Numbered from the stretch's first letter, positions 35,342-45,524 are shown. The stretch: DNA of 64,000 bases from Bordetella ansorpii (GCF_900078705.1 NZ_FKIF01000007.1:868001-932000); one strand, 5' to 3'. Notes: generated from the letters alone by a model not told the origin. Made by a program: numbers and translations.

Positions 35342-36976
35342 TTATTGCAGGGCCGCGTTGGCCTTGGCGTTCAGCTTGGTCTTGAATAGCCAGTCGCGGT
35401 AGTCGTTGAGGTCACCGTCGAAGGGTTCGACCTTGCCGTCGGCCACGATGACGAACTGGTCGGTGGTGGCGCGCAGCAAGTGGCGATCGTGCGACACCAG
35501 CACCAGGGTGCCCTCGAACTGCGCCAAGGCCATGGTGAGCGCTTCGCGGGTTTCCAGGTCCAGGTGATTGGTCGGTTCGTCCAGCAACAGCAGATTGGGC
35601 CGTTGCCAGACGATGAGCGCCAAGGCCAGGCGGGCCTTCTCGCCGCCCGAGAAGGGCGCGATGCTGCTGGTCGCCATCGCCCCCGCGAAGTTGAAGCCGC
35701 CCAGGAAATTACGCAGTTCCTGTTCGCGCGTGCCGGGGGCCAGCTTGACCATGTGCCACAAGGGCGATTCATCGTGGCGCAGCATCTCGACCTGATGCTG
35801 GGCGAAATAGCCGATCGACAGGCCCTTGCCGAAAATGGCCTCGCCGCCCAGGGCCTGCAATTCCCCGGCGATGGTCTTGATGAAGGTGGACTTGCCCGCG
35901 CCGTTCACGCCCAGCAGCCCGATACGCTGGCCGCCCTGCAGCGAAAAATTGATGTCCTTGATGACGATCTTGTCGGCACCGCCGGTGTCCGTGGCCGGGT
36001 AACCGGCCTGGACGGCCTCCATGCGCAGCAGTGGATCGGGAGCGCGGTCCGGCTCCCGGAATTCGAAGGAAAACTCTGCCGCGGCGCGCAATGGGGCCAA
36101 CTCTTCCATCTTCGCCAGCGCCTTGATCCGGCTTTGCGCCTGGCGCGCTTTCGAGGCCTGGGCCTTGAAACGGTTGATGAACGATTGCAGATGCGCGCGT
36201 TGGCGCAACTGCTTTTCGATGGCGCCGGCCGCCAATTCCAGTTGCGCGGCGCGCTGGCGTTCGAAGGCGGAATAATTGCCCGCATAGCGCTTCAGTTTGC
36301 GCTCATCCACGTGAACCACCACGTTGACCACTTCGTCGAGAAAGTCGCGGTCATGCGAAATCACCAGCAACGTGCCGGGATAACGCTTCAACCAGTCTTC
36401 CAGCCACAGGATGGCATCCAGATCCAGGTGGTTGGTGGGTTCGTCCAGCAGCAGCAGTTCGGACGGGCACATCAGCGCTTGCGCCAGGTTCAGCCGCATC
36501 CGCCAGCCACCCGAAAAGCTGGTCAGGGGCTGGTCCATCTGCGCCATCGAGAAGCCCAGGCCGGTAAGCAGCTGTTCCGCCCGCGAGCGGACGGTGTAGG
36601 CGTCGGCATCCGCCAGGGCGCCGTACAGCTCGCCGATCAACAGGCCGTTTTCGGGCGTGTCGGCAGCGGCTTCCACCTCGGCCAGCCGGGCTTCCAGGCG
36701 GCGCAGTCCCACATCGCCGTCGATCGCGTAGTCGATGGCCGAGCGATCCAGCGCTGGCGTTTCCTGCGCCACGTAGGCCACGCGCCAGTTCGGCGGGTAG
36801 CTCAGATCCCCCTGGTCGGCGTGCAGTTCGCCGCGCAGCAGGGCGAACAGGCTGGACTTGCCCGCGCCATTGGCGCCGATCAGGCCGATCTTGTCGCCGG
36901 GGTTGAGGATGAGGTCGACTTTTTCCAGCAAGGGCTTGACGCCTCTTGCCAGCGAGACTTGCTGAAACCGGATCAT
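35342..36976 (-). CDS. ABC-F family ATPase (YheS/Uup type)
   Basis: A 544-residue soluble protein with two ABC ATPase domains, Walker A motifs GANGAGKSS and GVNGAGKST, two LSGG-like signatures (SFSGGWRMRLNLAQ and PFSGGEKARLALAL) and DEPTNHLDL in both halves. No membrane segments. ABC-F proteins act on ribosomes. I place the start at MIRFQQVSLARGVKPLLEKV, where the first domain begins. YheS is the closest named type by eye. Confidence 0.9.
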   Translation of the reverse strand: MIRFQQVSLARGVKPLLEKVDLILNPGDKIGLIGANGAGKSSLFALLRGELHADQGDLSYPPNWRVAYVAQETPALDRSAIDYAIDGDVGLRRLEARLAEVEAAADTPENGLLIGELYGALADADAYTVRSRAEQLLTGLGFSMAQMDQPLTSFSGGWRMRLNLAQALMCPSELLLLDEPTNHLDLDAILWLEDWLKRYPGTLLVISHDRDFLDEVVNVVVHVDERKLKRYAGNYSAFERQRAAQLELAAGAIEKQLRQRAHLQSFINRFKAQASKARQAQSRIKALAKMEELAPLRAAAEFSFEFREPDRAPDPLLRMEAVQAGYPATDTGGADKIVIKDINFSLQGGQRIGLLGVNGAGKSTFIKTIAGELQALGGEAIFGKGLSIGYFAQHQVEMLRHDESPLWHMVKLAPGTREQELRNFLGGFNFAGAMATSSIAPFSGGEKARLALALIVWQRPNLLLLDEPTNHLDLETREALTMALAQFEGTLVLVSHDRHLLRATTDQFVIVADGKVEPFDGDLNDYRDWLFKTKLNAKANAALQ

Positions 36977-37304
36977 GCAGGGAAGGGCCGCGAGGGCATA
37001 GGAGTGATGCCGCAAACCGGCGGGCGAAAGGATAACCGATTCAGGTGACGGCGGCCCGTAACGTATCCGGACTCACTGATTGGATGCCAGGCGGCCGACC
37101 CAGAATCCTGATGTGCGAACGTGTGCAGCACGAGATCAACGATCTCCCCCGGAAGGTTGTATGAACCCTGCACGTTCAAGATCGCATCGCCAGGCGCCCG
37201 CGCATACGTTTGCAATGATGCACATGACAAAGGCGCATCAGGCATCAGCCTGACACGCCCTCGCATCAACCTCAAAAGGGGCTGCTGCCCCCGACAGCGA
37301 CCGC
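36977..37304. other. 328-bp stretch without a convincing gene
   Basis: One short minus-strand frame (about 100 codons) shows no recognisable family, start context or codon pattern. I see no RNA gene. It lies between the ABC-F gene start and the SDR stop. Confidence 0.5.
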
Positions 37305-38021
37305 CTACCGCCCGCCCAGCGACCCGCCCCCATCCACACCCAGCACCTGGCCGGTGATGAAGCCTGCTTCATCCGACAACAGGAACGCCACCGCCGCCGC
37401 CACTTCCGCCGGCGTCCCCAGCCGCTTCATCGGAATCGAACTCAACGTACGCTTCTCGGCATCGCTGCCCGCCGGATGATTCTCGCGGAACAACTCCGTC
37501 TCGATCGGCCCCGGCGCCACCGCATTGACCGTCACCCCGTACTCGGCCAGCTCCAACGCCCAGGTGCGCGTACAGCCCACCAAAGCATTCTTCGCGGCCG
37601 AATAGCTGGTGCGATCCAGCGAACCATGAATCGCCCGGCTGGTGATGTTGACGATGCGCCCCGTACGACGGACCTTCATCGACTCGACAAACGCCTGCGT
37701 CACCTGCACGGCCACGCGCACATTCAAATCCAGCACGCGATACAACGTCGCCAGATCGATTTCACCCAGCGGCTGCGGCGACACCACGCCCACGTTGTTC
37801 ACCACCGCGTCAACCGGAAACCTCTCGCGGATCTCGCGCAGCACTTCTTCCGTGCGGCCAGCATCGGTCAGATCGCAGGCGTACAGATAGCCTGGAAAAT
37901 CCACATCGGCGGTATTGCGCGCGATGCCCACGACGTGGCAGCCCAGGTCGGTCAGGCGCTGCGACAGTGCCCAGCCTATGCCCTTGGTGGCTCCCGTCAC
38001 CAGCACGCATTTGTCCTTCAT
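37305..38021 (-). CDS. Short-chain dehydrogenase/reductase (SDR)
   Basis: A 238-residue classical SDR: TGATKGIG cofactor motif near the N-terminus, NNVGV, and the SYSAAKNAL active site (Y-x3-K). The end reads SLGGR. It probably oxidises or reduces a hydroxyl or carbonyl substrate that cannot be named. It stands alone. Confidence 0.88.
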   Translation of the reverse strand: MKDKCVLVTGATKGIGWALSQRLTDLGCHVVGIARNTADVDFPGYLYACDLTDAGRTEEVLREIRERFPVDAVVNNVGVVSPQPLGEIDLATLYRVLDLNVRVAVQVTQAFVESMKVRRTGRIVNITSRAIHGSLDRTSYSAAKNALVGCTRTWALELAEYGVTVNAVAPGPIETELFRENHPAGSDAEKRTLSSIPMKRLGTPAEVAAAVAFLLSDEAGFITGQVLGVDGGGSLGGR

Positions 38022-38252
38022 GGATGCAACCCTTTAACGTTGATCATTATTCATGGCATCGGCGCGCGCCAGCCTGGCGCTGCGTCAGCCACCCAGTAGA
38101 CACCAAGCCCGGGGCAAATGTCATGCTCTTTGCGTGACAATGCCGCGCACCGAACACGCGCGACAATAAATCCTCGCGCATCAAATCCGCGTCAATAAAA
38201 CCCTTGCGGCCCCGACGTTCGGCGGCCAGTCAGCCCCGGACAGGCGCATCGG

Positions 38253-39383
38253 TCAGGGCCGCGTGGCCTGCGGCACGCGCGCAGCCACGGCGCACAGCAA
38301 TTCGTAGCCGATGGTGCCGGCCGCGCGGGCCACGTCATCGACCGACGGACCGCCCTCGCCCCACAGCGCCACCGGCGCGCCCACGCCAGCCGACGGGGCG
38401 GGCCCCAGGTCGACCATCAGCATGTCCATCGAAACCCGGCCCAGCAAACGCGTCGGCACGCCGGCCACGGTGATAGGCGTGCCGGTGCCCGCATGGCGCG
38501 GATAGCCGTCCGCATAGCCGCAGGCCACCACGCCCACGCGCATGGCCTGCTCGGTGCGATAGGTGGCGCCATAGCCGATGGCCTGGCCGGCCGGCACGTT
38601 CTGCACGCCAATGATCTCGGAACGCAGCGACATGGCGGGCCGCAGGCCGTACGAGGCGGCGGACACGTCGTCGAACGGCGAGGCGCCATACAGGCAGATG
38701 CCCGGCCGCACCCAGTGCTGCGTGCCGGCGTCGCCCCGCGCGATCTCCGGGTAGCGCAGCGTGGCGGCCGAGTTGCAGACGCTGACCGGGCCGTTGGCCA
38801 GACCGCCGGTGGCCCGGCCGAAGACCTCGAGCTGGCCCGCCACGCCTTCGGGTCCGTCGGCGCAGGCGAAGTGCGTCATGCGGCCCACCGACCCCAGCAC
38901 GCCCTTGGCATGCAGTTGCACGGCGCGCGCATGGGCCTGTGCGTAGTCGTGCGGCGCGAAACCCAAGCGGTTCATGCCGCTGTTGAGCTTGACCATGACG
39001 TCGACGCGGCGCGACAGGCGGGCGGTGGCCAGCATGTCGAGCTGTTCATGCGTATGCACGGTGCTGGTCAGGTGATAGCGGTCGACGAGGTCCAGGTCGG
39101 CGGGCTGGAAGAAGCCTTCCAGCAGCAGGATGGGGCCGCCCCAGCCGGCTTCGCGGCAGCGCACCGCCTCGTCCAGGTCCAGCATGGCCAGGCCCTGCGC
39201 CGCCGAGAATCCCGCCACCGCGCGCTCGATGCCGTGGCCGTAGGCGTTGGCCTTGATGACGGCCCAGATCGACGCGGGCTGGGCGCCCGCGCGCTCGGCG
39301 TCCTGGTCGAGCAGGCGGCGCACCACGGCCAGATTGTGACGCAGCGCGGAAACGGAGACCGAGGCGGAAATGGGACGCGGCAT
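38253..39383 (-). CDS. alr: Alanine racemase
   Basis: This PLP enzyme interconverts L- and D-alanine. It is 376 residues. The PLP lysine is K44 in AVIKANAYGHG; the C-terminal domain has GYGATYRTEQAMRVG with the catalytic Tyr region and RVSMDMLMVDL. It lies 72 nt downstream of a LysR gene on the same strand, next to genes for D-amino-acid derivatives, so it may be catabolic (DadX-like) or biosynthetic. Confidence 0.95.
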   Translation of the reverse strand: MPRPISASVSVSALRHNLAVVRRLLDQDAERAGAQPASIWAVIKANAYGHGIERAVAGFSAAQGLAMLDLDEAVRCREAGWGGPILLLEGFFQPADLDLVDRYHLTSTVHTHEQLDMLATARLSRRVDVMVKLNSGMNRLGFAPHDYAQAHARAVQLHAKGVLGSVGRMTHFACADGPEGVAGQLEVFGRATGGLANGPVSVCNSAATLRYPEIARGDAGTQHWVRPGICLYGASPFDDVSAASYGLRPAMSLRSEIIGVQNVPAGQAIGYGATYRTEQAMRVGVVACGYADGYPRHAGTGTPITVAGVPTRLLGRVSMDMLMVDLGPAPSAGVGAPVALWGEGGPSVDDVARAAGTIGYELLCAVAARVPQATRP

Positions 39384-39455
39384 GGCAGGACTTCCAGGAA
39401 ACAGGACACACGCAAGGCGCGATTTTACCGGGGCGGCCGGTTTTCGGGGACGCCT

Positions 39456-40421
39456 TCAGGCATCGCCGGCCGGCTCGCCCGGATCCCCCGTGAACGCCTT
39501 GGGCCAGCGCTTGAGCACGTGCCGCAGGGCCGAGACGAAGCGCCGCGCCGGCGCCGACAGCGGGCTGTTGGCGGCATGGATCAGTTGGATCTTGTGCGGC
39601 AGCAGGGGCTCGATGGGACGCAGCACGAAGTGCTGGCGCGACTCGGGGTGGTAGCCGAACGACTCGATCAGCGCCACGCCCACGCCCTGCCGCACCAGCG
39701 CCACGGCCTCGGGCGTGGCGCGCACCTCGATGTCGGGCTTGACCGGCACTTCGCCCGAATCCAGGAAGCGGCTGGCCAGGCGGCCGAACGGGGTATCGGG
39801 CTCGTAGCCGATCAGCAGGTGGCCGCGCAGGTCTTCCGCGCGGATGCGCGTCAGGCTGGCCAGCGGATGGCCGCGCGGAATGGCGCAGGCCAGCCAGCCA
39901 TGGCCGATCTCTTCGGACACGACGTGGGCATGCGCGGGCGGCGCCATCGAGGCGATGCCGAAATCGGCATGGCCCAGCAGCACGTGCGGCAGCAGCATGT
40001 CGAAGGCCAGCGGACGGTAGCGGATCTGCGTGCCCGGATGGCGCTCGCGGAAGCGCTGGATGACCAGCGGAATCAGCCATTCGCTGAAGCTGGGACTGGA
40101 GACGATGCTGAGCATGCCCTCGGCCCCGCTCGACAGGTTGGCGGCCAGCGCGTTCAGGCGATGCACGCCGTCGAAGATGCGCTCGGCCTCGGCGAACAGG
40201 CGGCGCGCCTCGGGCGTGGGATGCAGCCGGCCCTTGACGCGCTCGAACAGCGCGAAGCGCAGGCGGTTCTCTGCCGAGGCCAGCACGCGGCTGATGGCCG
40301 GCTGGGTGACGAACAGCATGCGGCCGGCTTCGCTGAGCGAGCCCGTGACCATGATGGCGTGGAAGACTTCGATCTGCCGCAGGCTGAGCCGGCCGACGCC
40401 GGGCGGGGAAATGCTGGCCAT
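39456..40421 (-). CDS. LysR-family transcriptional regulator
   Basis: A 321-residue protein with N-terminal winged helix-turn-helix (LRQIEVFHAIMVTGSLSEAG ... VTQPAISRVLASAENRL) and a substrate-binding domain. It is divergent from the N-carbamoyl-D-amino acid hydrolase gene across 299 bp and likely controls that cluster. I chose the start MASISPPGVGRLSLRQIEVF. Confidence 0.9.
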   Translation of the reverse strand: MASISPPGVGRLSLRQIEVFHAIMVTGSLSEAGRMLFVTQPAISRVLASAENRLRFALFERVKGRLHPTPEARRLFAEAERIFDGVHRLNALAANLSSGAEGMLSIVSSPSFSEWLIPLVIQRFRERHPGTQIRYRPLAFDMLLPHVLLGHADFGIASMAPPAHAHVVSEEIGHGWLACAIPRGHPLASLTRIRAEDLRGHLLIGYEPDTPFGRLASRFLDSGEVPVKPDIEVRATPEAVALVRQGVGVALIESFGYHPESRQHFVLRPIEPLLPHKIQLIHAANSPLSAPARRFVSALRHVLKRWPKAFTGDPGEPAGDA

Positions 40422-40720
40422 GGGGAAACGCGATAGGACAGAGGGGGACGCGGGGGGACGCGCGAGGTCCGGATGATGGCCGGACAGTGTGGCGAAAAGG
40501 ATAGTGCCGGCCATGCTGTTTTGCATAGCGCCTATAACCAAATGCACGCTCCAAAACGGTGCGGCCACCAGGAAATCAGCAAGAATGTCCATTTGAATCA
40601 TAAGCTTGACGATCCAACGCAAAGCTCAAGAACCCGACCGGATTTCGCAAGGAACGATTTACTTCCCCTCGCCCGCGCCGCATCCTGCAGCCATCGAATC
40701 CCCTCTGACAGGATGCCGCC
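40422..40720. promoter_or_regulatory. Divergent regulatory region with candidate LysR operator
   Basis: No gene. The palindrome ATAG-CGC-CTAT (40525-40535) sits inside a wider TGCAT...ATGCA pair, fitting a LysR T-N11-A type site. It is AT-richer than its surroundings from 40500 to 40650. Confidence 0.45.
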
Positions 40721-41713
40721 ATGTCCCGCACCATCACCGTTGCCGCCGCGCAGCTTGGCCCGATCCAGAAGGCCGAGGGCCGCGACGTCGTCGTTCCCCG
40801 CATGCTTCGCCTGCTGGAACGCGCCCACCAGCGCGGCGCCGAGGTCGTGGTGTTCCCCGAGCTGGCGCTGACCACGTTCTTCCCGCGCTGGTACCACGAG
40901 GACCTGAACGAGGCCGACCACTGGTACGAGACCAGCCTGCCCAGCCCGGCCACGCAGCCGCTGTTCGACGCCATCCGCAAGTACGGCCTGACGGTCTACC
41001 TGGGCTATGCCGAACTGGTCAACGACACCGACGCGCAAGGCGTGGTGAGGAAGCGCCGCTTCAATACCTCGGTGATCATCGCCCCGTCGGGCGAGATCGT
41101 GCTGAAGTACCGCAAGGTGCACCTGCCCGGCCACGCCGAATACGCTTCGCACCGCGCGGTGCAGCATCTGGAAAAACGCTATTTCGAAGTGGGCGACCTG
41201 GGTTTCCCGGTGGTGCGCGCGCCGGTGGGCGCGGCCGGCCAGCCCGTCAACCTGGGCATGCTGATCTGCAACGACCGCCGCTGGCCGGAAGCCTGGCGCG
41301 TGCTGGGGCTGCAGCAGGTCGAACTGGTCATGCTGGGCTACAACACACCCGCCATGAACCAGGACAACAAGGGCTTCGAGGCGCACCACCTGCGCGTGCT
41401 GCATTCGCAATTGGCGATCCAGTCCGGCTGCTACCAGAACGCCTGCTTCGGCGTGGCCGTGGCCAAGGCCGGCAAGGAAGACGGACACGAGCTGTTCGGC
41501 CACTCGATCATCGTGAACCCGCAGGGCGAGATCATCGCGCTGGCGGCCACCTGGGACGACGAACTGATCGTCGCCGACTGCAACCTGGACCTGTGCGAAC
41601 TGGGCCGCACCACCGTCTTCAACTTCGAGAAGCACCGCCGTCCCGAAGCCTACGGCCGCATCGTCGAGCAGACCGGCAGCGTGCCGCCCGCCGTCTGGAC
41701 GCCGTCGCGCTGA
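40721..41713 (+). CDS. N-carbamoyl-D-amino acid hydrolase (nitrilase superfamily)
   Basis: A 330-residue enzyme with the nitrilase-fold triad: E47 (VVVFPELALT), Lys in LKYRKVHLPGH, and Cys183 in LICNDRRWPE. The overall sequence matches D-carbamoylases, which release D-amino acids, ammonia and CO2 from N-carbamoyl-D-amino acids. It is first in a plus-strand cluster with a PLP dehydratase, Bug receptor and D-aminoacylase. Confidence 0.9.
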   Translation: MSRTITVAAAQLGPIQKAEGRDVVVPRMLRLLERAHQRGAEVVVFPELALTTFFPRWYHEDLNEADHWYETSLPSPATQPLFDAIRKYGLTVYLGYAELVNDTDAQGVVRKRRFNTSVIIAPSGEIVLKYRKVHLPGHAEYASHRAVQHLEKRYFEVGDLGFPVVRAPVGAAGQPVNLGMLICNDRRWPEAWRVLGLQQVELVMLGYNTPAMNQDNKGFEAHHLRVLHSQLAIQSGCYQNACFGVAVAKAGKEDGHELFGHSIIVNPQGEIIALAATWDDELIVADCNLDLCELGRTTVFNFEKHRRPEAYGRIVEQTGSVPPAVWTPSR

Positions 41714-41732
41714 ACGCCTGCCGGTGAACGCC

Positions 41733-42770
41733 ATGAATCCGACCCTGACCGCCCTGCCCGACGCCATCGACCACGAACTGCTGGGCCGCCTGCGCGTGCC
41801 CACGTACGACGACGTGCTGGCCGCCGCGCAACGCATCGCACCGTACGTGCGCCACACGCCGCTGCTGCGCTCGCCGCGCCTGGACGCGCTGGCCGGCGGC
41901 CCCGTCTGGCTGAAGCCGGAGAACCTGCAGATCACCGGCTCGTTCAAGGCGCGCGGCGCCTTCAACGCGCTGCTGAACCTGGACGCCGACGCCCGCGAGC
42001 GCGGCGTGGTCGCCTATTCCACGGGCAATCACGGCCAGGCCATCGCCTGGGCCGCGCACACGCTGGACATCCCGGCCACCATCGTCATGCCGGTCGACGC
42101 GCCGCGGAACAAGGTGGAGAAGGCCGAACGCCACGGCGCCCGCGTGGTGCGCTACGACCGCACCAGGGAAAGCCGTGAAGAGATCGGCATGCGCCTGCTG
42201 GCGGAAACCGGCGCGACGCTGGTGCCGCCCGGCGACCATCCCGACGTGCTGGCCGCGCAAGGCACGCTGGCCGTGGAAGCGCTGCGGGACCTGCCGGCCG
42301 AGGCCCTGGCCAACCTGGGCCTGTTCGCCACGCCGTGCGGCGGCGGCGGCATGATCGCCGGCTGCAGCCTGGCCGTGCGCGCACTGGCGCCGCAGGCCCG
42401 CCTGGTGGCGGCCGAACCCGCGGGCTTCGATGACACGGTGCGCTCGCTGGCCAGCGGCAAGCGCGAGCAAAACGCCCCCGACGCCCGGACCCTGTGCGAC
42501 GCGCTGCAGGCCGCCACGCCCGCCGAACTGCCCTACGCCATCAATGGCCGCTGCCTGGCCGGCGCGGTGGCGGTCAGCGATGCCGAGGTCGGCGCCGCGA
42601 TCCGCTACGCGCTGGAAGAACTGCGCCTGGTGGTCGAGCCCGGCGGCGCGGTGGTGCTGGCCGCGCTCTTGGCCGGCCGCATCGACACGCACGGGCGCGA
42701 CAGCGTCGTGGTGCTGTCGGGCGGCAACATCGACCTGCCGCTGCTGGCGCGGCTGGCGCAACCGCAATAG
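41733..42770 (+). CDS. PLP-dependent threonine/serine dehydratase-like enzyme
   Basis: A fold-type II PLP enzyme of about 345 residues: KPENLQITGSFKARGAFNAL with the PLP Lys in SFKARGA, the phosphate loop CGGGGMIAG, and ending VVLSGGNIDL. It resembles threonine dehydratase, serine racemase and hydroxyaspartate dehydratase, which cannot be separated by eye. A GTG 9 nt upstream is another start. It lies 19 nt after the carbamoylase stop and probably converts a hydroxy amino acid to a keto acid. Confidence 0.85.
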   Translation: MNPTLTALPDAIDHELLGRLRVPTYDDVLAAAQRIAPYVRHTPLLRSPRLDALAGGPVWLKPENLQITGSFKARGAFNALLNLDADARERGVVAYSTGNHGQAIAWAAHTLDIPATIVMPVDAPRNKVEKAERHGARVVRYDRTRESREEIGMRLLAETGATLVPPGDHPDVLAAQGTLAVEALRDLPAEALANLGLFATPCGGGGMIAGCSLAVRALAPQARLVAAEPAGFDDTVRSLASGKREQNAPDARTLCDALQAATPAELPYAINGRCLAGAVAVSDAEVGAAIRYALEELRLVVEPGGAVVLAALLAGRIDTHGRDSVVVLSGGNIDLPLLARLAQPQ

Positions 42771-42929
42771 GCCGCCCGCGCGATCCGTATTACCCGTGGC
42801 ACCCCAGCGAGAGAGACGGTAGCAACCCCGAGTCCGGCACAGAACCGGAACGCAGGCAGTACCGTGGACAAGCAAGCCTGTCCACGTGATCTTCAGCATT
42901 TCCATAACAGTCCAAGGAAGAAAATCACC

Positions 42930-43919
42930 ATGTCCTCGCTGCTCAAGAACGCCGCGCGCCTGCTGTCGCGCGCCGCCCTCCCCGCCGCCCTGCTGCTTGG
43001 TTCGCAGGCCGCCCATGCCCAGTACCCCGAACACGCCGTCACCATCGTCGTGCCCTTCAACACCGGCACCACGCCCGACCTCGTCACACGCCTGCTGGCC
43101 GCGGAAATGGGCAAGGCCACCGGCGGCAACTTCGTGGTGCTCAACCGCGTGGGCGCCTCGGGCATGATCGGCACCGCCTCGGTCGCCAACGCCGACCCCG
43201 ACGGCTACACCATCGGCTTCGCCAACGTGGCCACGATGGCGATCAACCAGTCGCTGTACAAGAAGCTGCCCTACGACGCCGACAAGCAGCTCACGCCCAT
43301 CGCGCTGACCGGCTCGGTGCAGAACGTGCTGGCCGTGCGTCCCGGCCTGGGCGTCAAGAGCGTGGAAGAACTGATCGCCATGGCCAGGAAAGCCCCGGGC
43401 AAGCTGGTCGTGGCCTCGGGCGGCAACGGCACCACGGGCCACCTGAGCGCCGCCATGTTCATGAGCATGGCGGGCGTCGACCTGATGCACGTGCCGTACA
43501 AGGGCGGCGTCGAGGCCGACCTGGCCGTGCTGCGCGGCGAGGCCGACCTGGTGTTCGAGAACATCTCGTCGATCGCGTCCTTCATCGACCAGAAGAAGGT
43601 CATCCCGCTGGCCGTCACGGGCGCCGAACGCGACCCCATCCTGCCGAACCTGCCGACGCTGAACGAGCTGGGCCTGAAAGGCTATCAGGCCGTGGCCTGG
43701 ACCGGCTACGTCGCGCCCGCCGGCACCGACCCGAAGATCCTCGACGTCCTGAACGGCGCCATCAACAAGGCCCTGTCCACGCAGGAAGTGCAGGACAAGC
43801 TGAAGGCCATGGCCTATGTGCCGCACGTCGGCCCCCGCCAGGACCTGTCCGACCGCGCCAACAAGGAACGTCCGGTGTGGGCAAAGGTGATCAGGGACGC
43901 CAAGGTCAACATCGACTGA
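42930..43919 (+). CDS. Bug/TctC-type periplasmic solute-binding receptor
   Basis: A 329-residue protein with a signal peptide ending QAAHAQ, the family start YPEHAVTIVVPFNTGTTPDL and the GTASVANADPDGYT segment. Bug proteins bind carboxylates and amino acids for tripartite tricarboxylate-type uptake. AAGGAAG lies before the ATG. Genomic position suggests it binds an N-acylated or D-amino acid. No TctA/TctB membrane genes are nearby. Confidence 0.93.
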   Translation: MSSLLKNAARLLSRAALPAALLLGSQAAHAQYPEHAVTIVVPFNTGTTPDLVTRLLAAEMGKATGGNFVVLNRVGASGMIGTASVANADPDGYTIGFANVATMAINQSLYKKLPYDADKQLTPIALTGSVQNVLAVRPGLGVKSVEELIAMARKAPGKLVVASGGNGTTGHLSAAMFMSMAGVDLMHVPYKGGVEADLAVLRGEADLVFENISSIASFIDQKKVIPLAVTGAERDPILPNLPTLNELGLKGYQAVAWTGYVAPAGTDPKILDVLNGAINKALSTQEVQDKLKAMAYVPHVGPRQDLSDRANKERPVWAKVIRDAKVNID

Positions 43920-43935
43920 TATCAAGGAAGGTGGC

Positions 43936-45414
43936 ATGACGAGCTATGACTTCATCCTGCGCGGCGGCACCGTCATCGACGGTTCGGGCGCGCCCCGCGT
44001 GCGCGCCGACGTGGCCGTGGCCGACGGCCGCATCGCCGCGGTGGGCGACCTGTCGCAGGCCCATGCCGCCCGCGTCTTCGACGCCACGGGGCGCATCGTC
44101 GCCCCCGGCTTCATCGACTCGCACACCCACGACGACCGCTACCTGGTCCAGACGCCGGGGATGCCGGCCAAGCTGAGCCAGGGCGTGACCACCGTGGTAA
44201 CCGGCAATTGCGGCATCAGCCAGGCGCCCTGGCTGCCGGGCCGGCGCGGCGAGGTGCCGGCGCCCGTGAACCTGCTGGGCACCGACACGGCAGATTTCCC
44301 GTTCGCCACCTTCGGCGCCTACCTGGAAAACCTGGACCGCAACCCGCCCGCCGTGAACGCGGCCTGCCTGGTGGGCCACACCTCGCTGCGCGTGGCCGCC
44401 ATGGACGAGCTGGATCGTCCGGCCCGCGAGGACGAGATCGCCCGCATGCGGGCACTGCTGCGCGAGGCCTTGGCCAGCGGCGCGATCGGCCTGTCCACCG
44501 GCACGGCCTATCCGGCCGCCATGCCGGCGACCACCGACGAGCTGATCGCGGTGGCCGAAGTGCTGCGCGAATTCGGCGGGCTGTACGCCAGCCACATCCG
44601 CGACGAAGGCGACAGGATCTTCGAGGCGCTGGACGAGGCCTTCGCGGTGGGCCGCGCGGGCGGTGCGCCCGTGCTGGTGTCGCACCACAAGCTGATCGGC
44701 CCGCGCAACCATGGCCGCTCGGTGCAGACCCTGGCGCATATCTCCGACGCCATGACGCGGCAGGCCGTGGCGCTGGACTGCTATCCCTACGTGGCCGGCT
44801 CGACCATCCTGCGCAAGGACCGCCTGGCCGTCTCCAGCCGGGTCATCGTCAGCAAGTCGGTGCCCTATCCGCAGTATGCAGGCTGGAACCTGGACGACAT
44901 CGCGCGCGACATGGGCGTGCCGGAAGAGGATGCGGTGGACAGACTGCAGCCCGCCGGCGCCATCTACTTCATCATGGACGAGCAGGACGTCGAGCGCATC
45001 CTGGCCTTCCCCGGCACGATGATCGGCTCGGACGGCATGCCTCACGATCCCGCGCCGCACCCGCGCCTGTGGGGCACCTTCCCCCGGGTGCTGGGCCATT
45101 ACTGCCGCGACATGCAGCTGTTCTCGCTGGAAGAGGCCGTGCACAAGATGAGCGGCAAGACCGCCGCCTATTTCCGGCTGCCCGGACGCGGCCTGGTGCA
45201 GGCCGGCTGCCATGCCGACCTGGTGATCTTCGACGCCGGCACCGTGGCCGACACCGCCACCTGGTCGTCGCCGACGCGCCAGGCCCAGGGCATCGACGCC
45301 GTCTTCGTCAACGGCGAGCTGGCCTGGCACCAGGGCGCCGGCACGGGATCGCGCAGCGGCGCGGTGATCCGGCCGGAACGGCGCGGCAGGATTGGGAATC
45401 TGCACAAACCCTGA
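43936..45414 (+). CDS. D-aminoacylase (N-acyl-D-amino acid deacylase)
   Basis: A 492-residue amidohydrolase with metal motif HTHDDR (FIDSHTHDDRYLVQ), GNCGIS (the Cys metal ligand of D-aminoacylases), YASHIRDEG and DGMPHDPAPHPR. It hydrolyses N-acyl-D-amino acids. AAGGAAG lies 5 nt before the ATG; it follows the Bug gene by 16 nt, in the same cluster as the carbamoylase. Confidence 0.92.
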   Translation: MTSYDFILRGGTVIDGSGAPRVRADVAVADGRIAAVGDLSQAHAARVFDATGRIVAPGFIDSHTHDDRYLVQTPGMPAKLSQGVTTVVTGNCGISQAPWLPGRRGEVPAPVNLLGTDTADFPFATFGAYLENLDRNPPAVNAACLVGHTSLRVAAMDELDRPAREDEIARMRALLREALASGAIGLSTGTAYPAAMPATTDELIAVAEVLREFGGLYASHIRDEGDRIFEALDEAFAVGRAGGAPVLVSHHKLIGPRNHGRSVQTLAHISDAMTRQAVALDCYPYVAGSTILRKDRLAVSSRVIVSKSVPYPQYAGWNLDDIARDMGVPEEDAVDRLQPAGAIYFIMDEQDVERILAFPGTMIGSDGMPHDPAPHPRLWGTFPRVLGHYCRDMQLFSLEEAVHKMSGKTAAYFRLPGRGLVQAGCHADLVIFDAGTVADTATWSSPTRQAQGIDAVFVNGELAWHQGAGTGSRSGAVIRPERRGRIGNLHKP

Positions 45415-45524
45415 CACAAGCGGTATCGACAGCCTGCAAACCGCGCGCCGGCATTCCTTACAATGGCCCGGTCGGGCGGGACCGCCTTCCAGCGGTCCGG
45501 ACGCCCTCGCTTCGCACCTCCCGT

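Noticed and set aside
36977..37275. 100-codon minus-strand frame between the ABC-F and SDR genes
   Set aside because: No recognisable family or ribosome-binding site, and the frame runs into the ABC-F start.
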